A stretch of DNA of 64,000 bases from contig URVM01000001.1 in the NCBI GenBank assembly GCA_900551325.1, positions 310,001-374,000 of the forward strand. Direction: 5' to 3'. The notes below the pieces were generated by a model. The model saw only the letters and a program-made list of their open reading frames with translations. It did no database searches and was not told the origin of the DNA. Positions within the stretch are counted from its first letter, which is position 1. Each line of letters opens with the position of its first letter. The position numbers were made by a program, and so were the translations under genes. This document shows, piece by piece, positions 53,770 to 62,698 of this stretch. Source of the stretch: an uncultured Eubacteriales bacterium. GTDB lineage: Bacteria > Bacillota > Clostridia > Lachnospirales > Cellulosilyticaceae.

Positions 53770-53804
53770 ATTGTTAGCCTCCTTATTGTAAGCTACCTAA
53801 CAAT
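53770..53804. promoter_or_regulatory. Probable MarR operator before the exporter genes
   Basis: ATTGTTAG (53770-53777) and CTAACAAT (53797-53804) are perfect inverted half-sites, about 40-75 bp upstream of the first exporter gene. The same TGTTAG/CTAACA half-sites occur in front of the marR gene. Confidence 0.5.
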
Positions 53805-53817
53805 ATATGAAAATTTT

Positions 53818-53858
53818 AAGGGATGGCTGTAAAGTTAAGATTTACAGCATCCCTTTTA
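53818..53858 (-). terminator. Hairpin after marR, weak terminator or attenuator
   Basis: AAGGGATGGCTGTAA and TTACAGCATCCCTT pair across a short loop, directly at the marR stop codon. The T-run on the marR strand is poor, so read-through into the exporter genes is likely. Confidence 0.55.
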
Positions 53859-54305
53859 TTCAATATTCTTCTTGATTCTACAAAGTAAATCAAAAAGTGT
53901 ATTTACTTCTTCCTCTGTTAAGCCTAATGCAATCTCCTCTTCAAGTTCATTAATATTTTCTATAATCATTTTTTGTGCTCTGATTGCCTTATCTGTTAGC
54001 TTTAAACTTTTTAGTCTTGCATCTTGTGCTACAGCTTCTCTTGTGATAAAGCCATCTCGTTCAAGTAGTTGTAGTACACCCGTAGCAGTAGATCTTCTAA
54101 TATTAAATTCCTTTTCTACATCACGTTGAAATAATTCCTTATCTCTTCCTTGCTTATAAAGATAATCAACCACTAATCCTTGAACACCTGTTAACCCTTC
54201 AACGCCTTTCATTCTTGCCTTCTCTTCAAAGCACCTTTTAATGATGTTAGAAATTGTTCTAATCTCAAAACCAATATGCTTTTTTGAATATGCTTTTTTG
54301 CACAC
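53856..54305 (-). CDS. MarR family transcriptional regulator
   Basis: A 149-aa winged-helix repressor (about 40-115: LTGVQGLVVDYLY, FQRDVEKEFNIRRSTATGVLQLLERDGFI, with the wing DARLKSLKLTDK). It is followed on the same strand by a heterodimeric ABC multidrug exporter, and TGTTAG half-sites occur in both promoters, so it probably represses itself and the exporter. The start is GTG with GAGGTG nine bases before. Confidence 0.9.
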   Translation of the reverse strand: MCKKAYSKKHIGFEIRTISNIIKRCFEEKARMKGVEGLTGVQGLVVDYLYKQGRDKELFQRDVEKEFNIRRSTATGVLQLLERDGFITREAVAQDARLKSLKLTDKAIRAQKMIIENINELEEEIALGLTEEEVNTLFDLLCRIKKNIE

Positions 54306-54333
54306 ACTTTATCACCTCGTACTGTAGCCATAT

Positions 54334-54349
54334 TGTTAGGGTACTAACA
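54334..54349. promoter_or_regulatory. Probable MarR autoregulatory operator
   Basis: TGTTAG-GGTA-CTAACA, a 6-bp inverted repeat 29 bp upstream of the marR start. Confidence 0.5.
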
Positions 54350-54391
54350 TTATATGAAGTATATAAACTTTTGTCAATCTTAAATTACTAG

Positions 54392-55189
54392 CTATCTAGC
54401 TAGTAACATGCGGTCATTATCTAATACTTTATGGCTTTCTTTTTTAAAGCAGTCTAGTAATTTTTCTACTGTCATACCTTCTCTTTCCTTACCTTTAATA
54501 TCTAAAATAATATGTCCATCATCCATCATTATAGTACGATTTCCAAGTTCTAAAGCTGATTGGATATTATGAGTAATCATCATAGTAGTAATATTATTCT
54601 TTTGTACAATTTCTTTTGTTATTGCAAGTACTTTATCTGCTGTTGCTGGATCTAGAGCAGCTGTATGTTCATCTAATAATAATAGCTTTGGTGTTACTAA
54701 TGTACTCATCATAAGAGTAACTGCTTGCCTTTGTCCTCCAGAAAGAAGACCTACTTTTGTTTTCATACGGTCTTCAAGACCTAAATTTAATTGGGCTAAT
54801 TTTTCTCTAAAAAGATTACGTTCTTTTTGACTTATTCCTAGGCCAAATTTTCGACCTACTGTTCGCATATAAGCAAGAGCTAGATTTTCTTCAATTGTCA
54901 TAGAAGGTGCTGTTCCTTTAAGAGGATCTTGAAATAACCTTCCGATATACTGTGCACGATTATGCTCTTTCATAAAAGTTAAATCTACCCCATCTAGTTC
55001 AATAGTTCCACTATCTGATAGGAAGTTTCCTGAAATCATATTAAAGAGTGTTGATTTCCCTGCTCCATTAGAACCTATTACAGTTACAAAATCACCATCT
55101 TCTAAGTGAAGATTAATATCTTTAAGGGCTTTACGCTCATTCACAGTGCCTGGATGAAAAGTCTTATTAATTTGTTTGAGTGATAGCAT
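54392..55189 (-). CDS. trpZ: Tryptophan ABC transporter ATP-binding protein (TrpZ-like)
   Basis: A 265-aa ATPase with Walker A GSNGAGKST, Q-loop FQDPLKGTA, signature LSGGQRQAVTL, Walker B LLLLDEHTAALDP and switch histidine THN. The family pairs with DUF534-type binding proteins. The 5' end overlaps the permease gene by 23 bp. The tryptophan assignment comes from the T-box leader at the head of the operon, whose specifier reads UGG. Confidence 0.85.
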   Translation of the reverse strand: MLSLKQINKTFHPGTVNERKALKDINLHLEDGDFVTVIGSNGAGKSTLFNMISGNFLSDSGTIELDGVDLTFMKEHNRAQYIGRLFQDPLKGTAPSMTIEENLALAYMRTVGRKFGLGISQKERNLFREKLAQLNLGLEDRMKTKVGLLSGGQRQAVTLMMSTLVTPKLLLLDEHTAALDPATADKVLAITKEIVQKNNITTMMITHNIQSALELGNRTIMMDDGHIILDIKGKEREGMTVEKLLDCFKKESHKVLDNDRMLLAR

Positions 55190-56123
55190 GATTTTCTTCC
55201 TTTCTCTTAGCTTGATGCATTCTCTTACGATGATTTAAATTTAAATTCTCTTTAATAACAGGGTAAGAGATAGCTAGCGTAATAATAATAGCTGAAATCA
55301 ACTTCATGCTTGAAGCTGATAAATTTAGTTCAAGAGCTAAGGCTATAATAGTACGATAAGCTACTGAACCTAATAAAACGGCTACTACATGAATTAAAAC
55401 TGTTCTTCTTTTAAATATTAATTCAAAGAGGGTTCCAAATATAATTTCACCAATAATTAAAGAGGCAAGACCTGCTACTACCATTCCAACACCCATACTC
55501 GCATCTGCGAAACCTTGATTCTGACCAATTAAAGCACCTGATAACCCTACTAAAGCATTAGCCATAGCAAGACCTACTGTCTTTGTAAAATCTACATTAA
55601 TAGAAGAGGATCTAACCATTTCTTCATTATCCCCCGTTGCACGAATGGAAAGCCCCACTTGCGTGTGTAGAAAAAGTACAATTAGTATAATAACAATAAT
55701 ACAAATAACACTACCTACTACTGTACCTGCCCATTGTTTACCCAGTAAACTTTTTACACTTGTAAATACTGTATCAACACTGGCAAGTGAAAGATTGGGC
55801 TTATCACCCATTACACTCATATTAATTGTATAAAGAGCTGTCATGGTCAATATTCCGGCTAAAATAGGTTGAACCTTTAATTTTGTTTGCAAAAATGCAG
55901 TCACAACTCCTGCTAAAGCACCTGCTACTACACCTAGTAGTACACCCAGTATAGGGTGTCCTAGTGTAGTAGCCATGACAGATACAGCTGCTCCTAAAGT
56001 AAAGCTTCCATCTACTGTCAAGTCTGCAATATTTAAGATTCTATAAGAAATATATATTCCTAGTGCTAAAAGACCATATAATAACCCTAGTTCTAAACAT
56101 GATGTAAGTGTATATAAGCTCAT
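55167..56123 (-). CDS. trpY: Tryptophan ABC transporter permease (TrpY-like)
   Basis: A 318-aa permease of the branched-chain amino acid (LivH-like) type with about nine hydrophobic segments and the family stretches YRILNIADLTVDGSFTLGAA and GLAMANALVGLSGALIGQNQGFAD. Its C-terminal tail is basic. It lies 30 bp behind the binding-protein gene. The substrate is inferred from the leader RNA. Confidence 0.85.
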   Translation of the reverse strand: MSLYTLTSCLELGLLYGLLALGIYISYRILNIADLTVDGSFTLGAAVSVMATTLGHPILGVLLGVVAGALAGVVTAFLQTKLKVQPILAGILTMTALYTINMSVMGDKPNLSLASVDTVFTSVKSLLGKQWAGTVVGSVICIIVIILIVLFLHTQVGLSIRATGDNEEMVRSSSINVDFTKTVGLAMANALVGLSGALIGQNQGFADASMGVGMVVAGLASLIIGEIIFGTLFELIFKRRTVLIHVVAVLLGSVAYRTIIALALELNLSASSMKLISAIIITLAISYPVIKENLNLNHRKRMHQAKRKEENHAITQTN

Positions 56124-56153
56124 TCTAATCCCCTTCCTACCTGTTAAATTATA

Positions 56154-57107
56154 CTATTCTACAATGATTGCACCTTCTGTAAGTACTGGTGCCTCAATAA
56201 TATTTGCTGTTGTTTTATTAATTACTTTATCAAAATCATTTAAAGTAGTAACTGGTATGTCACTAATAGCCTTTCCATCTAAAACAGCTATAACCATATC
56301 AGCTGTTTGTTTACCTAGGTCTTCATAGTTAATACCTACTGTTGCATAGGCCCCATCCATAACCATTGAATCTGCACCTGCATAAATAGGTATTTTTCTT
56401 TCTTTCCCTACTTCTGAAAGAACATTCATAGCAGATGCAATAGTATTATCAATAGGTGAATAAATAGCATCAACCTTGTCTGCCAAACTATAAGCAGCTT
56501 GTTGAAGTTCTGAAGTATTTGTAATAGTTACTTCTTCAAAGCTAAAACCATAATCTGGCGCTATTTTCTTTGCTTCTTCAATAACAGATTGAGAATTTAC
56601 TTCACTAGCTGTATATAAAAATCCAATTTTCTTAACTCCTGGTGTAAGCTCCTTACAAAGTTCAAAAACTTTGTCAACAGGTATAGCATCTGAAGTACCT
56701 GTTATATTTCCACTTGGATGAGCTAGATCACTTACAAGATTAGCTCCTACTGGATCTGTTACAGCTGAAAAGATAATAGGAATATCACTTGTAGCAGCTG
56801 CTGCTGCTTGAGCTGAAGGTGTAGCAATGGCTACGATTACATCTACATCATCCCCTACAAACTTCTTACAAATAGAGTTTAAGTTGGACTGATCTCCTTG
56901 AGCATTTTGGTAATCAATCTTTACTTTAGAAGCATCATAACCTTTTGCTTCTAACTCACTTACCATACTTTCACGAATCATATCTAAACTGGTATGTTCT
57001 ACTATTTGAACAATACCTACTGTAATTTTATCATCCTTTGTTCCACATCCTGTAAATATGCTTAACCCCATCATTGCTACCATAGCTAAACTAAATAATT
57101 TTTTCAT
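56154..57107 (-). CDS. trpX: Tryptophan ABC transporter substrate-binding lipoprotein (TrpX-like)
   Basis: A 317-aa lipoprotein (lipobox ...FTGC, C21) of the ABC_sub_bind (DUF534) family. KITVGIVQIVEHTSLDMIR, IVAIATPSAQAAAA, PIIFSAVTDPVGANLV and NSQSVIEEAKKIAP are typical. It is the first gene of trpXYZ, 280 bp downstream of a T-box terminator. Members of this family have been linked to tryptophan or tyrosine uptake in Firmicutes through T-boxes, and the UGG specifier here favours tryptophan. Confidence 0.87.
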   Translation of the reverse strand: MKKLFSLAMVAMMGLSIFTGCGTKDDKITVGIVQIVEHTSLDMIRESMVSELEAKGYDASKVKIDYQNAQGDQSNLNSICKKFVGDDVDVIVAIATPSAQAAAAATSDIPIIFSAVTDPVGANLVSDLAHPSGNITGTSDAIPVDKVFELCKELTPGVKKIGFLYTASEVNSQSVIEEAKKIAPDYGFSFEEVTITNTSELQQAAYSLADKVDAIYSPIDNTIASAMNVLSEVGKERKIPIYAGADSMVMDGAYATVGINYEDLGKQTADMVIAVLDGKAISDIPVTTLNDFDKVINKTTANIIEAPVLTEGAIIVE

Positions 57108-57386
57108 TTTAAATCCTCCCTATTTCAACTTATAGTTGATTCATTCAATTTTTTAATCTTATACTTTTACTTGATTTGCTTATCTTACTCTTTTCTTGCT
57201 TCACTATTTTCTTATTTAGTGAATAGTATGTTAGTTTAATTGAATTTGCATCAGTTCATCTAGGGGGAGTTGGGGGTTACATTTTAAGATTTACTACTTA
57301 GTTTTTCTACTCACTCAGCACCCTGCCCACATGAATTTGATGGCTTTGTAACGTTCACAACATACAATCAGCCTCCTTTTGGACAA
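57108..57386 (-). other. Spacer between the T-box terminator and trpX
   Basis: 279 bp with no terminator, riboswitch or credible gene beyond the trpX ribosome binding site AGGGAGG. An AAAAGGAGG motif near 57372-57380 is followed by a frame of only about 20 codons (start TTG). I do not call it a gene. Confidence 0.4.
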
Positions 57387-57662
57387 TAAAAAAAACACCT
57401 ATCCTTATTCAAGGACAGATGTTGTATCTGCGGTACCACCTTGTTTGGCCTACACAAAAATAGGCCCACCTCAATAGAATGCCATCACATTCTTGACTTC
57501 GTAACGCTAGTCACTGCGTCGTATGCTACTAAGCCTCGGCTTTTCACTACGCCCTCAAAGGTCCATTTGTCCGATCCGCTTTCTGTTAGGTTCCCAGCCT
57601 CCCCAACTCTCTGTAAGTGCGCTAAAGGTTTTATCTCCTTATCACAGGTTTAAATCTTATTT
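57387..57662 (-). promoter_or_regulatory. T-box leader RNA with UGG (Trp) specifier
   Basis: Read leftwards, the conserved T-box AACAAGGTGGTACCGCA lies at about 57429-57445. The terminator (57388-57419) is CATCTGTCCTT / AAGGATAGGTG with T8. Stem I carries AGAGAG and GGGAACC. The specifier loop has TGGACCTTTGAG, so the codon read is UGG at 57563-57565. Uncharged tRNA-Trp would stabilise the antiterminator and let trpXYZ be transcribed when tryptophan is scarce. Confidence 0.93.
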
Positions 57663-57669
57663 ATACAAT

Positions 57670-57698
57670 AGTATACGCTAGACATTTTAAAATGTCAA
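57670..57698 (-). promoter_or_regulatory. Promoter of the T-box / trpXYZ operon
   Basis: TTGACA, a 17-nt spacer and TATACT on the minus strand, directly before the leader RNA. A near-perfect housekeeping promoter. Confidence 0.85.
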
Positions 57699-57785
57699 AA
57701 CATTTTTTATATAGTTATTAGATAGATTAAAACAAAACCAAATTAGTAAGTATACTATTTTGGTATCCACACACATACAGTTATA

Positions 57786-57814
57786 TTGACAAATAAAATT
57801 TTTAGTTTTATATT
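57786..57814 (+). promoter_or_regulatory. Promoter of the membrane-anchored hydrolase gene
   Basis: TTGACA, a 17-nt spacer and TATATT, 56 bp before the start codon. Confidence 0.75.
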
Positions 57815-57870
57815 TTAGAAGTTGATAACTTTTATTAATAACAAGAAATTAAACCGAGGAGTATTATAAA

Positions 57871-58626
57871 ATGAAAGGTAAATCAAATAAATTAAAAATT
57901 ATTATTGGGACTCTTATTCTCCTTCTTCTTATTTGTATAGTTGGAGTTGTTCGTTACTTAAATTTTTCTCTACCTGCCGATGAACAAGCGGTTATGGCTA
58001 TGACTTCAACTTCTTTAGTTAAAGTAGAAGATACAGAGGATACAATCTCCTTTATGCCTACAGATAAAGTACCTACTACTGGTCTTATTTACTATCCGGG
58101 TGGCCAAGTTGAACCTGAAAGTTTCGCTTATGCTGCCCGTGAGATTGCATCAAAGGGTTATCTTGTAGTTATTCAAAAAATGCCTTTTAATCTTGCTATG
58201 TTTGGCAAAGATAAAGCTTATGATATTGTAGAACAGTATCAAGATATAGATAATTGGTATTTAAGTGGCTTCTCTCTTGGTGGCATTTCTGCATGTATGG
58301 CACTTGCACAAGATGCTACACCTTTTGATGGACTTATTCTCTATGCAAGCTATACCACTAAGGACTATGACTTATCTAACTCTAACTTAAAGGTATTAAG
58401 TATAAATGGTTCTAATGATGGCCTTGCTACACCAGAAGATATAGAAAAGGGTAAACCATACTTACCTAAAGATACTATTTTCTACACAATTGAAGGGGGT
58501 AATCATACCCAAAATGCTATTTATGGTGAAGGAAACTTACAAAAAGGTGATAATCCAGCCTCTATAGATCGTATGGAGCAACAAAATATTATTATTGAAA
58601 AAACTGTTGAGTTTATGAGTGAGTAG
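57871..58626 (+). CDS. Membrane-anchored alpha/beta hydrolase
   Basis: A 251-aa protein with one N-terminal membrane anchor (about 9-29) and an extracellular alpha/beta hydrolase domain. The nucleophile is the serine in SGFSLGGISA (about 136), the acid is the aspartate in INGSNDG (about 190) and the histidine is in EGGNHTQN (about 212). LIYYPGGQVEPESFAY forms the oxyanion region. The sequence is typical of the Abhydrolase_5 group common in Firmicutes. The substrate is unknown. GAGGAG lies upstream. It is a single-gene unit. Confidence 0.85.
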   Translation: MKGKSNKLKIIIGTLILLLLICIVGVVRYLNFSLPADEQAVMAMTSTSLVKVEDTEDTISFMPTDKVPTTGLIYYPGGQVEPESFAYAAREIASKGYLVVIQKMPFNLAMFGKDKAYDIVEQYQDIDNWYLSGFSLGGISACMALAQDATPFDGLILYASYTTKDYDLSNSNLKVLSINGSNDGLATPEDIEKGKPYLPKDTIFYTIEGGNHTQNAIYGEGNLQKGDNPASIDRMEQQNIIIEKTVEFMSE

Positions 58627-58650
58627 ACATCTTAAGTTTAAATTATTTAA

Positions 58651-58679
58651 TTGACAATTCTTTTTATTCTGCATATAAT
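58651..58679 (+). promoter_or_regulatory. Promoter of the NiCo riboswitch transcript
   Basis: TTGACA, a 17-nt spacer and TATAAT, a perfect housekeeping match, about 60 bp before the aptamer. Confidence 0.85.
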
Positions 58680-58740
58680 ATTATAAATATCTCTTTGCAC
58701 TGCATTACATTCTTAAATTAGAATGCAAAATCAACAGTAC

Positions 58741-58857
58741 AAACTGAGCAGGCGATGAACCTAGTCTATAGGTTCGTGGGGCTGGGCCACTCTTGTGGCA
58801 GCAGATGAATGTAACACATCTGCGGGACAGTAGTATGTTCCGTAGGTGTGTTTTTTT
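58741..58857 (+). promoter_or_regulatory. NiCo (czcD) riboswitch with terminator expression platform
   Basis: The aptamer (about 58742-58831) has the conserved czcD-RNA blocks in order: ACTGAGCAGGCGATGAACC, a hairpin, GGGGCTGGGCC, GGCAGCAGATGAATG, and ATCTGCGGGACAGT. Its 3' strand is also the left arm of a 16-bp terminator, ACACATCTGCGGGACA with complement ending in TTTTTTT (58814-58857). Binding of Ni2+ or Co2+ to the aptamer would block the terminator and switch on the P-type ATPase gene. Confidence 0.93.
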
Positions 58858-58935
58858 ATACCTTGAAGTCGGAACATAATCATGATGATGTTATGAAAGG
58901 GCATAGAGCTATCAAACAAAATGGAGGTAACTTTT

Positions 58936-61461
58936 ATGACAAACAACAATCGTTCATGGGCAGGACTCACCACTGCCGAAGCAACAAAACTTCAAGAGCA
59001 ATATGGTAAGAATGAACTAACACCTCTCAAAAAAGAAAGTTTTTTTCACAAAGTACTACATATCATAAGTGAACCTATGTTTCTTCTTTTGATTGTAGCT
59101 GCAATTGTATACTTCCTTTTAGGTGAACCACAAGATGGTGCTATTATGCTCATCTTTGTCATTGGCATTATCAGTATTGATGTCATCCAAGAATGGAAAA
59201 CAGATAAGACACTAAATGCTCTAAAAGACTTATCCGCCCCTCATGTGCAAGTTATCAGGGATGGAAAAGAAATGAAAATAGCTAGTTGTGACTTAGTTCC
59301 CGGTGACCTTATGATGATTTATGAAGGCGTTAAAATTCCTGCTGATGGTATTATCCTGAAATGTAATGATTTATGTGTAGATGAGTCTTCTCTTACAGGT
59401 GAAGCTGAAGGAATGTGGAAGGTGACTACAGATCAAGTAGAACCTTCACTAGACTATTGGCGCCGTGATTATTGCTATGCAGGCACCCTTGTTACTCAAG
59501 GCACAGCTACCGTACAAGTAGATAAAATTGGCACTTCTACAGAGTATGGAAAAATTGGGACTAACGTTGCTAGTGCACCTGATGAACCTACACCTCTTCA
59601 AAAGCAGACTAGCAAGTTGGTTAAAACCTGTGCTATTATCGCTGCTATTCTCTTTACTTTAGTAGGTGTCTTTACTTATTTAAATTTACCTGATCATACC
59701 TTAGTAGATCGTATTATTGAAAGTATTCTCTCTGGTATCACTTTAGCTATGGCTATGATTCCTGAAGAATTTCCTGTTATCCTTACAGTCTTTCTCTCAA
59801 TGGGAGCTTGGCGCCTAGCTAAGAAGTCTTCTCTTGTACGTAAACTTCCTTCCGTAGAAACTTTAGGTGCTGTATCTGTACTTTGTGTAGATAAAACTGG
59901 AACAATTACTATGAATCAAATGACTGTGCAAGATACTTGGGCTCTAGATGAAAATATTGAACACCTTTGTGAAATAATGGGCCTTGGCTGTGAAACAGAA
60001 GCTTATGATCCTATGGAAAAAGCTATGTTAAACTACTGTGAGAAACTAGGTATTACAAAAGAACACCTTTTTGCTGGTCAGCTTATTAACGAATATGCTT
60101 TTACTAATGAGCTAAAGATGATGGGGCATGTTTGGCATCATGATGGAGAAATTATTATTGCAGCTAAGGGTTCACCTGAACGTATTATTCCCCTTTGTAA
60201 TCTTTCTAAAGAAGAACTAAAAACTACTGAACATAAAATCCAGTCAATGTCTGAGGAAGGTTTACGTGTTATTGCCGTTGGTGTGATGTATCCTGAAAAT
60301 GAAGAAGCTATTCCTACTCAAATTACAGACTGTTCTTTAACATTATGTGGCCTAATTGGCCTTGCTGATCCTCCTCGTGAAACAGTGAAGAATGATATTG
60401 CACTTTGTAATAAAGCTGGTATTCGTATCGTTATGATTACAGGAGATAATGGTATGACTGCTTCATCTATTGCTAAGAAAATTGGAATGCCTAACTGTGA
60501 CCACATTATCACTGGTGACATGCTAAATAATATGAGTGACATGGAGCTTCGTGATAAAGTACGAGATGTTAGCATCTTCTCTAGAGTTGTGCCTGAACAC
60601 AAAATGCGTATCGTAAAAGCTTTTAAGGAAAACGGAGAAATTGTAGCTATGACTGGTGACGGAGTCAATGATGCACCTGCACTTAAGTATGCTGATATTG
60701 GTATTGCTATGGGGAAACGTGGCAGTGAAGTTTCTCGTGAAGCAGCTGACCTCATCTTAATGGATGATAACTTCTCTACTATTGTAGATACAGTCAAAGA
60801 TGGTAGACGTATTTACGATAATATTCGTAAAGCTGTTGGCTATGTTTTCACTATTCACATTCCGATTGCTTTTGCCTCTTTACTAGGTCCTATAATGGGC
60901 ATTAATCCTACTAGCTTGTTTCTCCTTCCACTTCATGTAGTTTTACTAGAACTTATCATCGACCCTACATGTTCTATTGTTCTAGAACGTCAACCGGCAG
61001 AAACATCTATTATGTCCCGTAAGCCCCGTAATCCAAAAGAAAAGCTCCTTACCCCTAAGCTTCTTCTTAAAAGTGTGCTTCAAGGACTTGTTATCTTTCT
61101 TGCATCCTTCAGTACTTATTTGACCATATTAGAACAAAACCCAACTAATGCCTCTCTTGCACGTACTATGGGTCTTGCTATTATTATGATTAGTAACTTA
61201 TTTCTCGTTCAAGTGAATAGTTCAGATTATGATTTTGCCATACAATCTATAAAACGATTAGCTACTGATAAAGTTATGTGGGCAGTTAATGTCGGAACAC
61301 TTGTTGGACTATATATTATCCTTTATACACCCCTTCATAGTTTCTTGAAGTTAACATCTCTTTCAGGTATTCAACTTTTAATGGTATTTTTAATAGCAGC
61401 ACTTGCTGTATTATGGTATGAGATTGTTAAGTTAGTTAAAAAAATTAATAAAAGCAAATAG
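58936..61461 (+). CDS. P-type cation ATPase, probable Ni2+/Co2+ exporter
   Basis: An 841-aa P-type ATPase with the architecture of the P2 (Ca2+/Na+-like) group. It has an N-terminal cation-ATPase domain, the actuator loop DESSLTGE (about 149-156), membrane helix 4 with IPEEFPV (about 275-281), phosphorylation site CVDKTGTIT (D319) and hinge MTGDGVNDAP. There is a C-terminal group of membrane helices and no N-terminal heavy-metal domain. P1B markers (CPC or SPC in helix 6) are absent. The NiCo riboswitch upstream argues for Ni2+/Co2+ efflux. The start at 58936 has GGAGG eight bases upstream; an ATG five codons earlier overlaps that signal. Confidence 0.92.
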   Translation: MTNNNRSWAGLTTAEATKLQEQYGKNELTPLKKESFFHKVLHIISEPMFLLLIVAAIVYFLLGEPQDGAIMLIFVIGIISIDVIQEWKTDKTLNALKDLSAPHVQVIRDGKEMKIASCDLVPGDLMMIYEGVKIPADGIILKCNDLCVDESSLTGEAEGMWKVTTDQVEPSLDYWRRDYCYAGTLVTQGTATVQVDKIGTSTEYGKIGTNVASAPDEPTPLQKQTSKLVKTCAIIAAILFTLVGVFTYLNLPDHTLVDRIIESILSGITLAMAMIPEEFPVILTVFLSMGAWRLAKKSSLVRKLPSVETLGAVSVLCVDKTGTITMNQMTVQDTWALDENIEHLCEIMGLGCETEAYDPMEKAMLNYCEKLGITKEHLFAGQLINEYAFTNELKMMGHVWHHDGEIIIAAKGSPERIIPLCNLSKEELKTTEHKIQSMSEEGLRVIAVGVMYPENEEAIPTQITDCSLTLCGLIGLADPPRETVKNDIALCNKAGIRIVMITGDNGMTASSIAKKIGMPNCDHIITGDMLNNMSDMELRDKVRDVSIFSRVVPEHKMRIVKAFKENGEIVAMTGDGVNDAPALKYADIGIAMGKRGSEVSREAADLILMDDNFSTIVDTVKDGRRIYDNIRKAVGYVFTIHIPIAFASLLGPIMGINPTSLFLLPLHVVLLELIIDPTCSIVLERQPAETSIMSRKPRNPKEKLLTPKLLLKSVLQGLVIFLASFSTYLTILEQNPTNASLARTMGLAIIMISNLFLVQVNSSDYDFAIQSIKRLATDKVMWAVNVGTLVGLYIILYTPLHSFLKLTSLSGIQLLMVFLIAALAVLWYEIVKLVKKINKSK

Positions 61462-61471
61462 CTATAACATA

Positions 61472-61510
61472 AAAAACTACTACAAATTTTACACTTTGTA
61501 GTAGTTTTTA
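61472..61510. terminator. Bidirectional terminator between the ATPase and nrnA
   Basis: AAAAACTACTACAAA and TTTGTAGTAGTTTTT form a stem of about 15 bp with a 9-nt loop. Confidence 0.85.
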
Positions 61511-61531
61511 TTATTAATCTCATTTTATAAC

Positions 61532-62503
61532 TTATGCATTAGGATTTAAATAAGCTCCACAGTTCTCTTCATAGTCGCATATAATGGCTTCTACTGTATC
61601 CCAATCATTAATGGTTGCTCCTCCTGCTAAGAAGTGACCTCCCCCACCATATTTAGCTGCAATTTCATTAACACGTGGTCCATTAGAACGGAATTCGCAC
61701 ATAATCTTTCCTGTAGCAGGAACTTCAGCAAAAAAGTGCCAGTTAATGATACCATCAATATCTTGAAGAGCATTAACCATTCTAGCAGCAACCATATAAT
61801 CCATACCATACTCCTTAATAACTTCTTTTGGAATTTTAAGTACTGCTACTCCATTTTTTCTTACTTCAAAATTGCTATAAATGTAACCCATAAACTTTAC
61901 TTCATTCATCTTTCTTTTATAGAAAGCAGCATAAAGCGGTTTTGTATTTAAATCATAAGTAAGGTGGTGAACTTTTCTAAAGATCTCAGTTGGATTTTCT
62001 ACGTATATAAAACGCCCTGTATCTGCTACTATTCCAATATAAAGTGCTTCCCTTCCTTTACGTTCTATTTGAAGACTTCCTTCACTTTCTAAAAGCAAAT
62101 CAAGAAGCATTAAACTTGTAGCTGCATAATTTGTATCTACCCATGATAAGTTTGCAAACTCTTCTCCAAAAGGATGATGATGGTCTATCTTAATAAGATA
62201 ACCACATGCTTTATAACTTTCATCATCTACACGGTGAGCATCTCCTACATCTAGTATAATACCTAGACACTTCTCATCAATTGTTACACTACTTGGATCA
62301 TCCATAGTCCCTATATACTCTAAATCTGGTTCATGTTTACCCATAAGGTATACTGTTTTTCCCGGGAAACTTCTTTCTATCATATTTTTTAGACCTACTT
62401 GTGCACCATAAGAATCTGGATCTGGATAAACATGTCTATATAGGGCTATCTTATCATATTCTTTGATTTTATTAATAATACTTAATATGAGTTCCTTTTT
62501 CAT
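61532..62503 (-). CDS. nrnA: DHH/DHHA1 phosphoesterase, NrnA-like
   Basis: A 323-aa metal-dependent enzyme that degrades nanoRNA and dephosphorylates pAp (or c-di-NMP dinucleotides). Motif I is HVYPDPDSYGA, motif II LGIILDVGD, motif III IDHHHPFGEEF (DHH) and motif IV VADTGRFIYV. The C-terminal DHHA1 domain ends with KYGGGGHFLAGGA. In motif I, HxxPDgD reads HVYPDPDSYG, a small change. The length is normal. It is transcribed alone. Confidence 0.92.
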   Translation of the reverse strand: MKKELILSIINKIKEYDKIALYRHVYPDPDSYGAQVGLKNMIERSFPGKTVYLMGKHEPDLEYIGTMDDPSSVTIDEKCLGIILDVGDAHRVDDESYKACGYLIKIDHHHPFGEEFANLSWVDTNYAATSLMLLDLLLESEGSLQIERKGREALYIGIVADTGRFIYVENPTEIFRKVHHLTYDLNTKPLYAAFYKRKMNEVKFMGYIYSNFEVRKNGVAVLKIPKEVIKEYGMDYMVAARMVNALQDIDGIINWHFFAEVPATGKIMCEFRSNGPRVNEIAAKYGGGGHFLAGGATINDWDTVEAIICDYEENCGAYLNPNA

Positions 62504-62579
62504 TTATTTTTCTCCCTTATATGATTATTATCTTATTCTATAATCAATAGATTTATTTAAATCTTGCTATGTGGTTGTA

Positions 62580-62646
62580 TAAATTCACTCTATAGATTAG
62601 CTCTATAATTCATTCTATAAATTAGTTCTATAAGAAAGTCTATATT
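62580..62646. repeat. Degenerate AT-rich tandem repeat
   Basis: Four to five imperfect copies of a CTCTATA(A/G)ATTAG-like unit of about 15 nt between nrnA and the palindrome. I see no other content. Confidence 0.4.
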
Positions 62647-62658
62647 ATGTTTAACACC

Positions 62659-62698
62659 TTTTAAATAAATAGGAAAGGCCTTTCCTATTTATTTAAAA
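62659..62698. repeat. Perfect 40-bp palindrome
   Basis: TTTTAAATAAATAGGAAAGG followed immediately by its exact complement, with no loop, centred on AGGCCT. It adjoins the terminator of the sugar-binding protein gene. Confidence 0.9.
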
